Below are positions 54,408 to 64,000 of a stretch of DNA of 64,000 nucleotides, piece by piece. Under the pieces are notes generated by a model. The model was not told the origin of the DNA. It worked only from the letters and a program-made list of their open reading frames with translations, and did no database searches. The position numbers and the translations under genes were made by a program. This stretch comes from Procambarus clarkii (Eukaryota; Arthropoda; Malacostraca; Decapoda; Cambaridae): contig NC_091208.1 in the NCBI RefSeq assembly GCF_040958095.1, forward strand, positions 13,388,683 through 13,452,682, read 5' to 3'. Each line of letters opens with the position of its first letter. Positions within the stretch are counted from its first letter, which is position 1.

Positions 54408-55998
54408 GAGGTAATGAAACAGTTGACAACACTGAATGAAACAAAAGCAGTTGGACCAGACAAAGTATCACCGTGGATACTAAAAGAGGCAGCGCAGGCT
54501 CTCAGCATGCCTCTGGCAATGATCATTAATGAATCACTTATGTTGAGAGAATTGCCCAGTTGTTGGAAGGAGGCAAATGTCGTACCAATTTTCAAGAAAG
54601 GTGATTGGGAGGAGGCACTTAACTACAGACCCGTATCACTGACAAGCATCCCCTGCAAAATACTTGAAAGAATAATTAGGCTAAGACTTGTTGAGCACCT
54701 GGAGAGCATTGGGTTTGTAAACAAGCACCAACATGGATTCTGGACAGGGAAATCATGCCTAACAAGCCTTTCAGAATTCTATGACAAAGTAACAAGGATA
54801 AGGCAGGACAAAGAAGGCTAGGCAGACTGCATATTTCTTGACTGCCAAAAGGCCTTTGATACAGTACCACACATGAGACTGCTATATAAACTTAAGGCAA
54901 GCAGGAGTAAGCGGAAAGGCCCTAGCATGGGTGAGGAACTACCTAACAGGAAGGATCCAGATGGTAATGGTAAGGGGCGAGAAGTCGGACTTGCGAACAG
55001 TAGCGAGTGGAGTACTCAAGGATCGGTGCTGGGCCCAATCCTCTTTCTAATTTACGTAAATGATATGTTTACAGGAGTGGAATCATCCATGTCAATGTTT
55101 GCGGATGACGCAAAATTAATGAGAAGTGTTGTAACAGATAAGGATTGTAGGATCCTCCAAGAGGACTTAAACAGGTTGCAGAGATGGTCAGGGAAATGGC
55201 TACTGGAGTTCAACACCAGTAAATGTAAAGTTATGGAAATGGGATCAGGTGATAGACGACCAAAGGGACAGTACACAATAAAGGGGAATTGCCTACCTGT
55301 AACGATTCGAGAAAGAGACCTGGGAGTGGATGTGACACCTAATTTAACTCCTGAGGCACATATAAATAGGATAACGACAGCAGCGTACTCTACACTGGCG
55401 AAAATTAGAACTTTATTCAGAAACCTAAGTGAGGAGGATTTTAGGGCGTTTTATACTGCCTATGTAAGACCAGTCTTAGAGAATGCCGCGACATCGTGGA
55501 GCCCCCACCTGAAGAAACACATAAGGAAACTGGAAAAGGTTCAGAGGTTTGCAACGAGGCTTGTCCCAGAGTTACGAGAGATGGGATATGAAGAGCGTCT
55601 GAGGGAACTGAACCTTACGACAATAGAGAAAAGAAGGGAAAGAGATATGATAGGAACATATAAAAATACACAGGGGAATTGACAAAGTGGAAATAGATGA
55701 AATGTTCACACGTAATAATAACAGAACGAGGGGACATGGGTGAAACTGGAAACTCAGATGAGTCACAGAGATGTTAGGAAGTTTACTTTTAGCGTGAGAG
55801 TAGTGAAAAATAATGCACTTGGGGAACAGGTTGTGGAAGCAAATACTATTCATACTTTTAAAATAGGTATGATAGGGAAATGGGACAGGAGTCATTGCTG
55901 TAAACAACTGATAGCTGGAAAGGCGGGATCCAAGAATCAATGCTCGATCCTGCAAGCACATATAGGTGAGTACATATAGGTGAGTACACATACACATA
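54405..55998 (+). mobile_element. CR1-type LINE (family D, copy D1), 5'-truncated
   Basis: Begins within ORF2 at 'NEVMKQLTTLNETKAVGPDK'. The RT blocks are KVSPWILKEAA, NYRPVSLTSIPCKILE and HQHGFWTGKSCLT. A TAG at 54819-54821 replaces a Trp codon before 'ADCIFLDCQKAFDTVPH'. Frame shifts near 54890-55010 precede QGSVLGPILFLIYVNDMFTG, SMFADDAKLM and the thumb, and another shift lies near 55665. The 3' UTR has a small stem-loop and two 14-bp units ending at 55990. Not functional. Confidence 0.85.
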
Positions 55999-58670
55999 GA
56001 CTACATAGCAGGCACCATGACAATGGGAGGACCAAGGATAGTAGTAGCAGTAATATGTAATCCTCCTCCAAATGACAAAAGACCCAGTCAAGAGTACGAA
56101 AGCAACAACATGGCAGTTAACACTATTGTTGAGAGCAGCCTCTTCTGCCTGTAGAAATAGATCCCACCTGCTCATCATGGGGGACTTCAATCACGGCAGG
56201 ATTGATTGGGAGAACAAGGAACCGCATGGAGGCGAGGATACGTGGAGAGCCAAACTACTGGAGGTGGCGACTAGAAACTTCTTAACCCAGCATGTCAGTG
56301 AACCCACAAGGATGAGAGGAAACGACGAACCAGCGAGACTCGACCTGGTTTTCACCCTGAACGACTCTGACATAAGAGAAATCAGTTTTGAGGACCCAGT
56401 AGGAATGAGCGACCACAGTGTATTGGTGTTTGAGTACCTGATTGAAGAAGGGTTATTGAACTCGAGAAGGGATACCGAAACCAAAAGGTTAGCATACCGA
56501 AAGGGAAACTATGAGGAGATAAGAAAATGCCTAGCAGATATAGCATGGGAAACAGAGCTCAGGGAAAAGACGGCCCAAGATATGATGGAATACATCACGC
56601 AAAAATGCAAGGATGCAGCAAACAAGTTTGTACCAGTCCAAAAGGAAAACAGTGAAATGAAGATGAGAAACCCATGGTTTAATCAGAGATGTAGGCTAGC
56701 TAAGCAGCAAAGTAAAAGGGCATGGAGAAACTATAGGAATAACAGGACACTGGAGAGCAGAGAAAGATACCAGAATGCCAGGAATGAATATGTTAGGATG
56801 AGAAGAGAGGCAGAAAGACAATACGAAAATGACATCGCAAGCAAGGCAAAGACTCAGCCTAAATTGCTGCATAGCCACATCAGGAGAAAAACAACAGTAA
56901 AGGAACAGGTTATGAAATTAAGGTTAGGGGCAGAAGGATTCACTACAAACGACAAGGAAGTGTGTGAGGAACTGAATAAGAAATTCCAGGAGGTCTTCAC
57001 CTTGGAGCAAGGAGAAATCCCAGAGATAAGAGAGGGAATAGCTAACCAGGAACCACTGGAAGAGTTTGAGATTACAAGCGGGGAAGTAAGGAAGTGTTTA
57101 CTAGAATTGGATGTGACAAAGGCTATAGGTCCAGATGGAATCTCCCCTTGGATACTAAAGGAAGGAGCAGAAGAACTGTGCCTCCCGCTCTCCATGGTGT
57201 ATAACAAATCACTGGCAACAGGGGAACTGCCAGAAATTTGGAAAGCAGCTAACGTAGTCCCGATATACAAGAAAGGGGATAGGCAGGAGGCACTGAATTA
57301 CAGACCAGTGTCCCTAACCTGCATACCATGCAAGTTGATGGAGAAGATTGTGCGAAGAAAGCTAGTGGAACATCTGGAGCGAAAGAACTTTGTAGCACAG
57401 CATCAACATGGATTCAGGGATGGCAGGTCCTGCCTCACAGGGTTACTTGAATTCTACGACCAGGCAACAAAAATAAGGCAAGAAAGAGAAGGGTGGGCAG
57501 ACTGCATATTTTTGGATTGTCAGAAAGCGTTTGACACAGTGCCACACAAGAGGCTAGTGAAAAAACTGGAGATGCAGGCTGGAGTGAAAGGGAAGGTACT
57601 CCGTTGGATACAGGAATACCTAAGTAACAGGAGACAACGAGTCAGTGTGAGGGGTGAGGTCTCAGATTGGCGAGACGTTACGAGTGGAGTACCGCAGGGG
57701 TCAGTCCTTGGACCTATACTGTTTCTGATATATGTAAATGATCTTCCAGAGGGTATAGAATCGTTTCTCTCAATGTTTGCCGATGATGCAAAAATTATGA
57801 GGAGGATTGAAACTGAGGACGATAGTAGGAGGCTACAAGATGACCTAGACAGACTGAGTGAATGGTCCAACAAATGGCTGTTGAAGTTCAACCCGAGTAA
57901 ATGCAAAGTAATGAAACTAGGTGGTGGAAATAGGAGGCCAAACACAGGATACAGAATAGGAGATGAAGTACTTAATGAAACGAACAGAGAGAAAGATCTA
58001 GGAGTTGATATCACACCAAACCTGTCTCCTGAAGCCCACATAAAAAGAATAACGTCTGCGGCATATGCGAGGCTGGCTAACATCAGAACAGCATTCAGGA
58101 ACCTGTGTAAGGAATCATTCAGAATCTTGTACACCACATATGTAAGACCAATCCTGGAGTATGCGGCCCCAGCATGGAGCCCGTACCTTGTCAAGCACAA
58201 GACGAAGCTGGAAAAAGTCCAAAGGTATGCCACTAGACTAGTCCCAGAACTAAGAGGCATGAGTTACGAGGAAAGGCTGCGGGAAATGCACCTTACGACA
58301 CTGGAAGACAGAAGAGTAAGGGGAGACATGATCACGACCTACAAAATCCTCAGAGGAATCGACCGGGTAAACAAGGATAAACTATTCAACACTGGTGGGA
58401 CACGAACAAGGGGACACAGGTGGAAACTGAGTACTCACATGAGCCACAGAGACGTTAGAAGGAACTTTTTCAGTGTCAGAGTAGTTAACGGATGGAATGC
58501 ATTAGGCAGTGATGTGGTGGAGGCTGACTCCATACACAGTTTTAAATGTAGATATGATAGAGCCCAGTAGGCTCAGGAATCTGTACACCAGTTGATTGAC
58601 AGTTGAGAGGCGGGACCAAAGAGCCAAAGCTCAACCCCCGCAAGCACAAATAGGTGAGTACAAATAGGTG

Positions 58671-58676
<6 letters not shown>
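55999..58676 (+). mobile_element. CR1-type LINE (family D, copy D2), 5'-truncated, ORF2 largely intact
   Basis: Starts in the endonuclease domain ('MGGPRIVVAVICNPPPNDKR', one frameshift near 56110) directly at the AC-rich tail of D1. ORF2 is then open to its natural end, followed by a ~95-bp 3' UTR with a stem-loop (58610-58641), two AAATAGGTGAGTAC units (58650-58677) and a (CA)n tract. This is the best-preserved LINE in the window. Confidence 0.9.
56072..58570 (+). CDS. LINE D2 ORF2: endonuclease C-terminal part plus complete RT
   Basis: An open frame of 832 codons. Endonuclease end: LLIMGDFNHGRIDWENKEPH, SEPTRMRGNDEPARLDLVFT, GMSDHSVLVFEYL. A basic linker follows (residues ~190-320). RT: KAIGPDGISPWILKEGAEEL, NYRPVSLTCIPCKLMEKIV, HQHGFRDGRSCLTG, FLDCQKAFDTVPHKRL (motif A), SGVPQGSVLGPILFLIYVND (motif B) and MFADDAKIMRR (motif C). 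The thumb and C-terminus are 'YATRLVPELRGMSYEERLRE' and WNALGSDVVEADSIHSFKC. All catalytic Asp residues of the RT are present. The endonuclease N-terminus is missing, so an authentic start is not present; the first in-frame ATG at 56072 is arbitrary. Confidence 0.85.
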   Translation: MTKDPVKSTKATTWQLTLLLRAASSACRNRSHLLIMGDFNHGRIDWENKEPHGGEDTWRAKLLEVATRNFLTQHVSEPTRMRGNDEPARLDLVFTLNDSDIREISFEDPVGMSDHSVLVFEYLIEEGLLNSRRDTETKRLAYRKGNYEEIRKCLADIAWETELREKTAQDMMEYITQKCKDAANKFVPVQKENSEMKMRNPWFNQRCRLAKQQSKRAWRNYRNNRTLESRERYQNARNEYVRMRREAERQYENDIASKAKTQPKLLHSHIRRKTTVKEQVMKLRLGAEGFTTNDKEVCEELNKKFQEVFTLEQGEIPEIREGIANQEPLEEFEITSGEVRKCLLELDVTKAIGPDGISPWILKEGAEELCLPLSMVYNKSLATGELPEIWKAANVVPIYKKGDRQEALNYRPVSLTCIPCKLMEKIVRRKLVEHLERKNFVAQHQHGFRDGRSCLTGLLEFYDQATKIRQEREGWADCIFLDCQKAFDTVPHKRLVKKLEMQAGVKGKVLRWIQEYLSNRRQRVSVRGEVSDWRDVTSGVPQGSVLGPILFLIYVNDLPEGIESFLSMFADDAKIMRRIETEDDSRRLQDDLDRLSEWSNKWLLKFNPSKCKVMKLGGGNRRPNTGYRIGDEVLNETNREKDLGVDITPNLSPEAHIKRITSAAYARLANIRTAFRNLCKESFRILYTTYVRPILEYAAPAWSPYLVKHKTKLEKVQRYATRLVPELRGMSYEERLREMHLTTLEDRRVRGDMITTYKILRGIDRVNKDKLFNTGGTRTRGHRWKLSTHMSHRDVRRNFFSVRVVNGWNALGSDVVEADSIHSFKCRYDRAQ

Positions 58677-58736
<60 letters not shown>
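58673..58736. repeat. (CA)n microsatellite between LINEs D2 and D3
   Basis: About 30 CA units. The left edge merges with the GTGAGTAC tail of D2 and the right edge with 'caaaattaatgag' inside the RT of D3. Confidence 0.95.
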
Positions 58737-58740
<4 letters not shown>

Positions 58741-59611
58741 TAATGAGAAGAGTTGTGACAGACGAGGATTGTAGGATCCTCCAAGAGGACTTAAACAGGC
58801 TGCAGAGATGGTCAGGGAAATGGCTACTGGAGTTTAACACCAGTAAATGTAAAGTTATGGAAATGGGATCAGGTGACAGGAGACCAAAGGGACAGTACAC
58901 AATGAAGGGGAACAGCCTACCTGTAACGATTCGAGAAAGAGACCTGGGAGTGGATGTGACACCTAATCTAACTCCTGAGGCACATATAAATAGGATAACG
59001 ACAGCAGCGTACTCTACACTGGCGAAAATTAGAACTTCATTCAGAAACCTAAATGAGGAAGCTTTTAGGGCGCTTTACACTGCCTACGTGAGACCCGTCT
59101 TAGAGTATGCCGCGCCATCATGGAGCCCCCACCTGAAGAAACACATAAAGAAACTGGAGAAGGTTCAGAGGTTTGCGACGAGGCTTGTCCCAGAGCTACG
59201 AGGGATGGGATATGAAGAGCGGCTGAAGGAACTGAACCTTACGACACTAGAGAAAGAAGGGAGAGAGGAGATATGATAGGGACATATAAAATACTCAGGG
59301 GAATTGACAAAGTGGAAATAGATGAAATGTTCACACGTAATAATAACAGAACGAGGGGACATGGGTGGAAACTGGAAACTCAGATGAGTCACAGAGATGT
59401 TAGGAAGTTTTCTTTTAGCGTGAGAGTAGTAGAAAAATGGAATGCACTTGGGGAACAGGTTGTGGAAGCAAATACTATTCATACTTTTAAAACTAGGTAT
59501 GATAGGGAAATGGGACAGGAGTCATTGCTGTAAACAACCGATAGCTAGAAAGGCGGGATCCAAGAGTCAATGCTCGATCCTGCTAGCACATGTAGGTGAG
59601 TACATATAGGT
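58735..59611 (+). mobile_element. CR1-type LINE (family D, copy D3), 5'-truncated
   Basis: Begins just after the RT motif C position ('KLMRRVVTDEDCRILQEDLN') and is a close relative of D1 (same subfamily). It is open to 59276, where a one-base shift (EKEGREEI) precedes the rest of the C-terminus (59273-59533). The 3' UTR has the same stem-loop and two 14-bp units (about 59585-59611). Confidence 0.85.
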
Positions 59612-59630
59612 GAGTACACACACACACACA
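59612..59630. repeat. (CA)n microsatellite at the 3' edge of D3
   Basis: About 8 CA units directly after GTGAGTA of D3. Confidence 0.85.
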
Positions 59631-59818
59631 CGATTCTACTATATAACTACAACACACTATATCTCAAATATACAACGCCGTGTGGCTCACTTGGGTACGG
59701 GGCTTGACACATGCTACCCTGGTGACCGCTCACCCATCCTCCCCCACACCTTCCCAAGTCTTACACTGTCCCAAGACACCCCCTTACCACCTACCCCTAT
59801 ACACAAACACCCCCGCAC
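59631..59818. other. Spacer between LINEs D3 and D4
   Basis: About 190 bp of C-rich sequence with no gene or repeat recognised. Confidence 0.5.
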
Positions 59819-59946
59819 TCAACACACACACACGCACATACACGCACACACACATGCGCACACGCACACACGCGCACACACACACACCGCGCACACACAC
59901 GCACACCACACGTACACACACACACGCACACACACACCACACACAC
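59819..59946. repeat. (CA)n-rich tract with CG variants, 5' edge of D4
   Basis: An interrupted CA/CG dinucleotide tract that ends directly in LINE D4 endonuclease sequence ('gcagattggaagaacagaga'). Confidence 0.9.
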
Positions 59947-62195
59947 GCAGATTGGAAGAACAGAGACCCGCATGGAGGACCAGAAACATGGAGAGCTAAG
60001 CTGCTGGACGTGGCAACAAGAAACTTTCTAAGCCAGCACATCAAAGAACCAACAAGAATGAGAGAAGATGAACCAGCAATGCTTGATTTGATATTTACCC
60101 TAAATGAGTGGGATATAAGGGAAGTTAAGATGGAAGCGCCCTTGGGAATGAGTGACCACAGTGTATTGAACTTTGAGTACCTGGTAGAGCTAGGACTTAT
60201 CTCCCCAAAAAAAGAACTAGGAATCAAAGGCTGGCATACCGAAAGGGGAATTATGAACAGATGAGAAGTTTCCTAAGTGAAATACCTTGGGACACAGACC
60301 TCAGAGATAAGTCTGTACAGGGTATGATGGATTATGTTACCCAAAAGTGTCAGGAGGCAGTAAACAGCTTCATCCCGGCCCAAAGGGAAAAATCCGAGAA
60401 GCAACAGAAGAATCCATGGTATAAAAGGCCATGTATGGAAGCGAAGAAACTGAACAAAAGGGCGTGGAGGAACTTCCGGAATAACAGAACACCAGAAAGC
60501 AGAGAGAGATACCAGAGAACCAGGAATGAGTACGTCAGGGTGAGAAGAGAAGCAGAGAAAAGTTTTGAAAATGATATAGCAAACAAAGCCAAGACCGAAC
60601 CAAAGCTACTCCACAGTCACATTAGAAGGAAAACAACAGTGAAAGAACAGGTATTGAAACTTCGAACAGGCGAGGACAGGTATACAGAGAATGACAGAGA
60701 GGTGTATGAAGAACTCAACAAGAGGTTCCAGGAGGTCTTCACAATAGAACAAGAAGAGGTCACTGTGCTAGGAGAAAGGGAGGTAAACTAGGCGGCCTTG
60801 GAAGAGTTCGAAATTATGAGAGAGGAGGTCATGAGACACCTGCTGGATCTGGATGTTAGAAAGGCTGTTGGTCCAGATGGGATCTCACCATGGATACTGA
60901 AAGAGTGTGCAAAGGCACTTTGCTTGCCACTCTTCATAGTGTATAGTAAATCACTGGAGACGGGAGACCTACCAGAAATATGGAAGAAGGCGAATGTTGT
61001 CCCAGTATACAAAAAGGGCGACAGGCAAGAGACACTGAACTACAGGCCAGTGTCCTTGACTTGTATACCATGCAAGGTGATGGAGAAGATCGTGAGAAAA
61101 AACCTGGTAACACATCTGGAGAGAAGGGACTTCGTGACAAATCGCCAACATGGGTTCAGGGAGGGTAAATCTTGCCTTACAGGCTTGATAGAATTCTACG
61201 ATCAGGTGACAAAGATTAAGCAAGAAAGAGAGGGCTGGGCGGACTGCATTTTCTTGGATTGTCGGAAAGCCTTTGACACAGTACCGCATAAGAGGCTGGT
61301 ACATAAGCTGGAGAGACAGGCAGGTGTAGCTGGTAAGGTGCTCCAGTGGATAAGGGAGTATCTAAGCAATAGGAAGCAGAGAGTTACGGTGAGGGGTGAG
61401 ACCTCCGATTGGCGTGAAGTCACCAGTGGAGTCCCACAGGGCTCTGTACTCGGTCCTATCTTGTTTCTGATATATGTAATGATCTCCCGCAGGGTATCAA
61501 TTCATTTCTCTCAATGTTTGCGAACGATGCTAAAATTATGAGAAGGATTAAAACAGAAGAGGACTGTTTGAGGCTTCAAGAAGACCTAGACAAGCTGAAG
61601 GAATGGTCGAACAAATGGTTGTTAGAGTTTAACCCAACCAAATGTAATGTAATGATGATAGGTGTAGGGAACAGGAGGCCAGATACAAGGTATCATCTGG
61701 GAGAGGAAATTCTTCAGGTCAGAGAAGGAAAAGACTTGGGGGTGATATCACGCCAGACCTGTCTCTTGCAGCACATATCAAGCGGATAACATCAGCGGCA
61801 TATGCCAGGCTGGCCAACATACGAACGGCATTCAGAAACTTGTGCAAAGAATCATTCAGAACTTTGTATACCACATATGCCAGGCCAATCCTGGAGTATG
61901 CAGCCCCAGCATTGGGTCCATATCTAGTCAAGGATAAGACTAAACTGGAAAAGGTTCAAAGGTTTGCCACCAGACTAGTACCCTAGCTGAGAGGTATGAG
62001 CTACTAGGAGAGACTAAGGGAATTAAACCTCACCCCGTTGGAAGACAGAAGAGTTAGGGGGGACATGATCACCACATTCAAGATTCTGAAGGGAATTGAT
62101 AGGGTAGATAAAGACAGTCTATTTAACACAAGGGGAACACACACAAGGGGACACAGGTGGAAACTGAGTGCCCAAATGAGCCACAGAGATATTAG
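59947..62195 (+). mobile_element. CR1-type LINE (family D, copy D4), truncated at both ends
   Basis: Starts in the endonuclease (DWKNRDPHGGPETWRAKLLD) and continues with the linker (60261-60791), which ends at a TAG where the D2 frame has sense codons. The RT (60798-61540) has KAVGPDGISPWILKECAKAL, FLDCRKAFDTVPHKRL and GVPQGSVLGPILFLIYV, then shifts by one base near 61480 before MFANDAKIMRR, in which the first Asp of motif C is Asn. Further breaks lie at about 61740 and 61983-62010. It ends abruptly at 'MSHRDIRKNF', fused to D5. It represents a third subfamily besides D1/D3 and D2/D5. Confidence 0.85.
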
Positions 62196-64000
62196 AAAGA
62201 ACTTTATAACCCAGCATGTCGGAGAACCCACAAGGATGAGAGGCAATGACGAACCAGCGAGACTCGACCTAGTCTTCACTCTGAACGACTCCCGACATAA
62301 GAGAAATCGGTTTTGAGGATCCAGTAGGAATGAGCGACCACAGTGTACTGGTGTTTGAGTACTTGATTGAAGAAGGGTTATTGAACTCGAGAAGGGATAC
62401 CGAAACCAAAAGGTTAGCATACCCGAAAGGGAAACTATGAGGGGATAAGAAAATTCCTAACAGATATAGCATGGGAAACAGAGCTCAGGGGAAAGACGGC
62501 CCAAGATATGATGGATTACATCATGCAGAAGTGTAAGTACGCAGCAAACAAGTTTGTCCCAATCCAAAAGGAAAAGAGAGAAATGAGATGAGAAACCCAT
62601 GGTTTAATCAGAGATGTAGGTTAGCTAAGCAGCAAGTAAAAGGGCATGGAGAAACTATAGGAATAACAGGACACTGGAGAGCAGAGAAAGATACCAGAAT
62701 GCCAGGAATGAATATGTCAGGATGAGAAGAGAGGTAGAAAGACAATACGAAAATGACATCGCAAGCAAGGCAAAGACTCAGCCTAAATTGTTGCATAGCC
62801 ACATCAGGAGAAAAACAACAGTAAAGGAACAGGTTTTGAAATTAAGGATAGGGGTGGAAGGATTCACTACGAATGACAAGGAAGTGTGTGAGAACTGAAT
62901 AAGAAATTCCAGGAGGTCTTCACTTTAGAGCAAGGAGAAATTCCAGAGATAACTGAGGGAATAGCCTAACCAGGAACCACTGGAAGACTTTGAGATTACC
63001 AGCGGGGAAGTAAGGAAGTGTTTACTAGAGTTGGATGTGACAAAGGCTATAGGCCCAGATGGACTCTCCCCTTGGGTTCTAAAGGAAGGAGCAAGAGAAC
63101 TGTGCCTACCACTCTCCATAGTGTATAACAAATCACTGGCAACAGGGGAACTGCCAGATATTTGGAAAGCAGCTAACGTAGTCCCGATATACAAGAAAGG
63201 GGATAGACAGGAGGCACTGAACTACAGGCCAGTGTCCCTAACCTGCATATCATGCAAGCTGATAGAGAAGATTGTGCGAAAAAAAAATAGTGGAACATCT
63301 GGAGCGAAGGAACTTTGTAACACAGCATCAACGTGGGTTCAGGGATGGCAGGTCCTGCCTCACAGGGTTACTTGAATTCTACGACCAGGCAACAAAAATA
63401 AGGCAAGAAAGAGAACGGTGGGCAGACTGCATATTTTTGGATTGTCAGAAAAGCCTTTGATACAGTGCCACACAAGAGGCTAGTGCGAAAGTTGGAGATG
63501 CAGGCAGGAGATGCAGATGTGAAAGGCAAGGTACTCCGGTGGATAGAGGAGTACCTAAGCAACAGGAGACAACTAGTCTGCGTGAGGGGTGAGGTCTCAG
63601 ATTGGCGAGACGTTACAAGTGGAGTCCCGCAGGGGTCAGTCCTTGCACCTATACTGTTTTGGTATATGGAAATGATCTCCCAGAGGGTTTAGATTCGTTC
63701 CTCGCAATGTTTGCCGACGATGCAAAAATTATGAGGAGGATTGAAACAGAGGATGATAGAAGGAGGCTACAAGATGACCTAGATAGACTGAGTGAATGGT
63801 ACCAACAAATGGCTGTTGAAGTTCAACCCGAGTAAATGCAATGTAATGAAACTAGGCAGTGGAAACAGGAGGCCAGACACAGTATACAGAATAGGAGATG
63901 AAGTACCTAATGAAACAGACAGAGAGAAAGATCTAGGAGTTGATATCACACCAAACTTGTCTCCTGAAGTCCACATAAAGAGAATAACATCTGCGGCATA
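62196..64000 (+). mobile_element. CR1-type LINE (family D, copy D5), continues past the window
   Basis: Begins at 'TQHVGEPTRMRGNDEPARLD' in the endonuclease and is a close relative of D2. It follows the D2 order to the thumb at the right edge: linker, KAIGPDGLSPWVLKEGAREL, NYRPVSLTCIS, QRGFRDGRSCLTG, a frame-shifted AFDTVPH, SGVPQGSVLAPILF and MFADDAKIMRR. Many single-base indels (for example near 62290, 62430, 62590, 62895, 63285, 63450 and 63660) break the frame. Confidence 0.85.

Noticed and set aside
54177-54595. Cys/Val repeat frames over the CA tracts
   Set aside because: These are translations of (GT)n microsatellite and not proteins.

Overview
The window looks like a repeat-dominated piece of a eukaryotic, probably arthropod genome. 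There are no bacterial-style operons. Host coding sequence occurs only as short exons with GT/AG splice signals. Most of the rest is non-LTR retrotransposons (LINEs), tRNA-derived SINEs, micro- and minisatellites, and one 500-base assembly gap (51001-51500). From memory, the LINE mix and the SINE and satellite consensus sequences resemble decapod crustaceans, possibly a crayfish. That assignment is inference and was not tested.

Layout. 1-990 holds the 5' end of an I-group LINE (family A), and 3567-9669 a full-length but broken copy of it with RNase H and a 13-bp target-site duplication. 9683-13150 carries copy A of a host-type gene for a 2H phosphoesterase (AKAP7-like), plus an inverted duplicate of its last exon. 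13312-28380 is a nest of CR1-type LINEs (family B). One of these is interrupted by a near-complete Tx1/L1-like LINE (21379-28255) whose ORF1 contains a 25-copy, 27-bp minisatellite and whose ORF1 and ORF2 overlap as TAATG. 29160-32523 is copy B of the 2H gene, broken by insertions. 32540-33990 is the RNase H-bearing 3' end of another LINE (family G). 34000-37250 is intergenic with SINEs and short tandem repeats. 37260-39595 is copy C of the 2H gene, with a fully open 201-codon last exon.

39597-51000 is a head-to-tail array of about five 2.24-2.26-kb units. Each unit carries a 220-bp coding-like exon with a strong start context and a perfect splice donor, together with CR1 debris. The array runs into the gap, so its true length is unknown. 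51501-53850 is a LINE (family F) whose ORF1 has a PHD-like finger and CCCH fingers. 54405-64000 is a chain of five 5'-truncated CR1-type LINE copies (family D), mostly butted against (CA)n microsatellites, including one 832-codon open ORF2 (56072-58570).

The most interesting points are three. The first is the hidden multi-copy 2H phosphoesterase family, recognisable from both HxT motifs and conserved splice sites. The second is the adjacent recent tandem array, whose exon could splice in phase into copy C. The third is the repeated association of family D LINEs with (CA)n tracts. Enzyme activity, expression and true copy number cannot be judged from this sequence alone.
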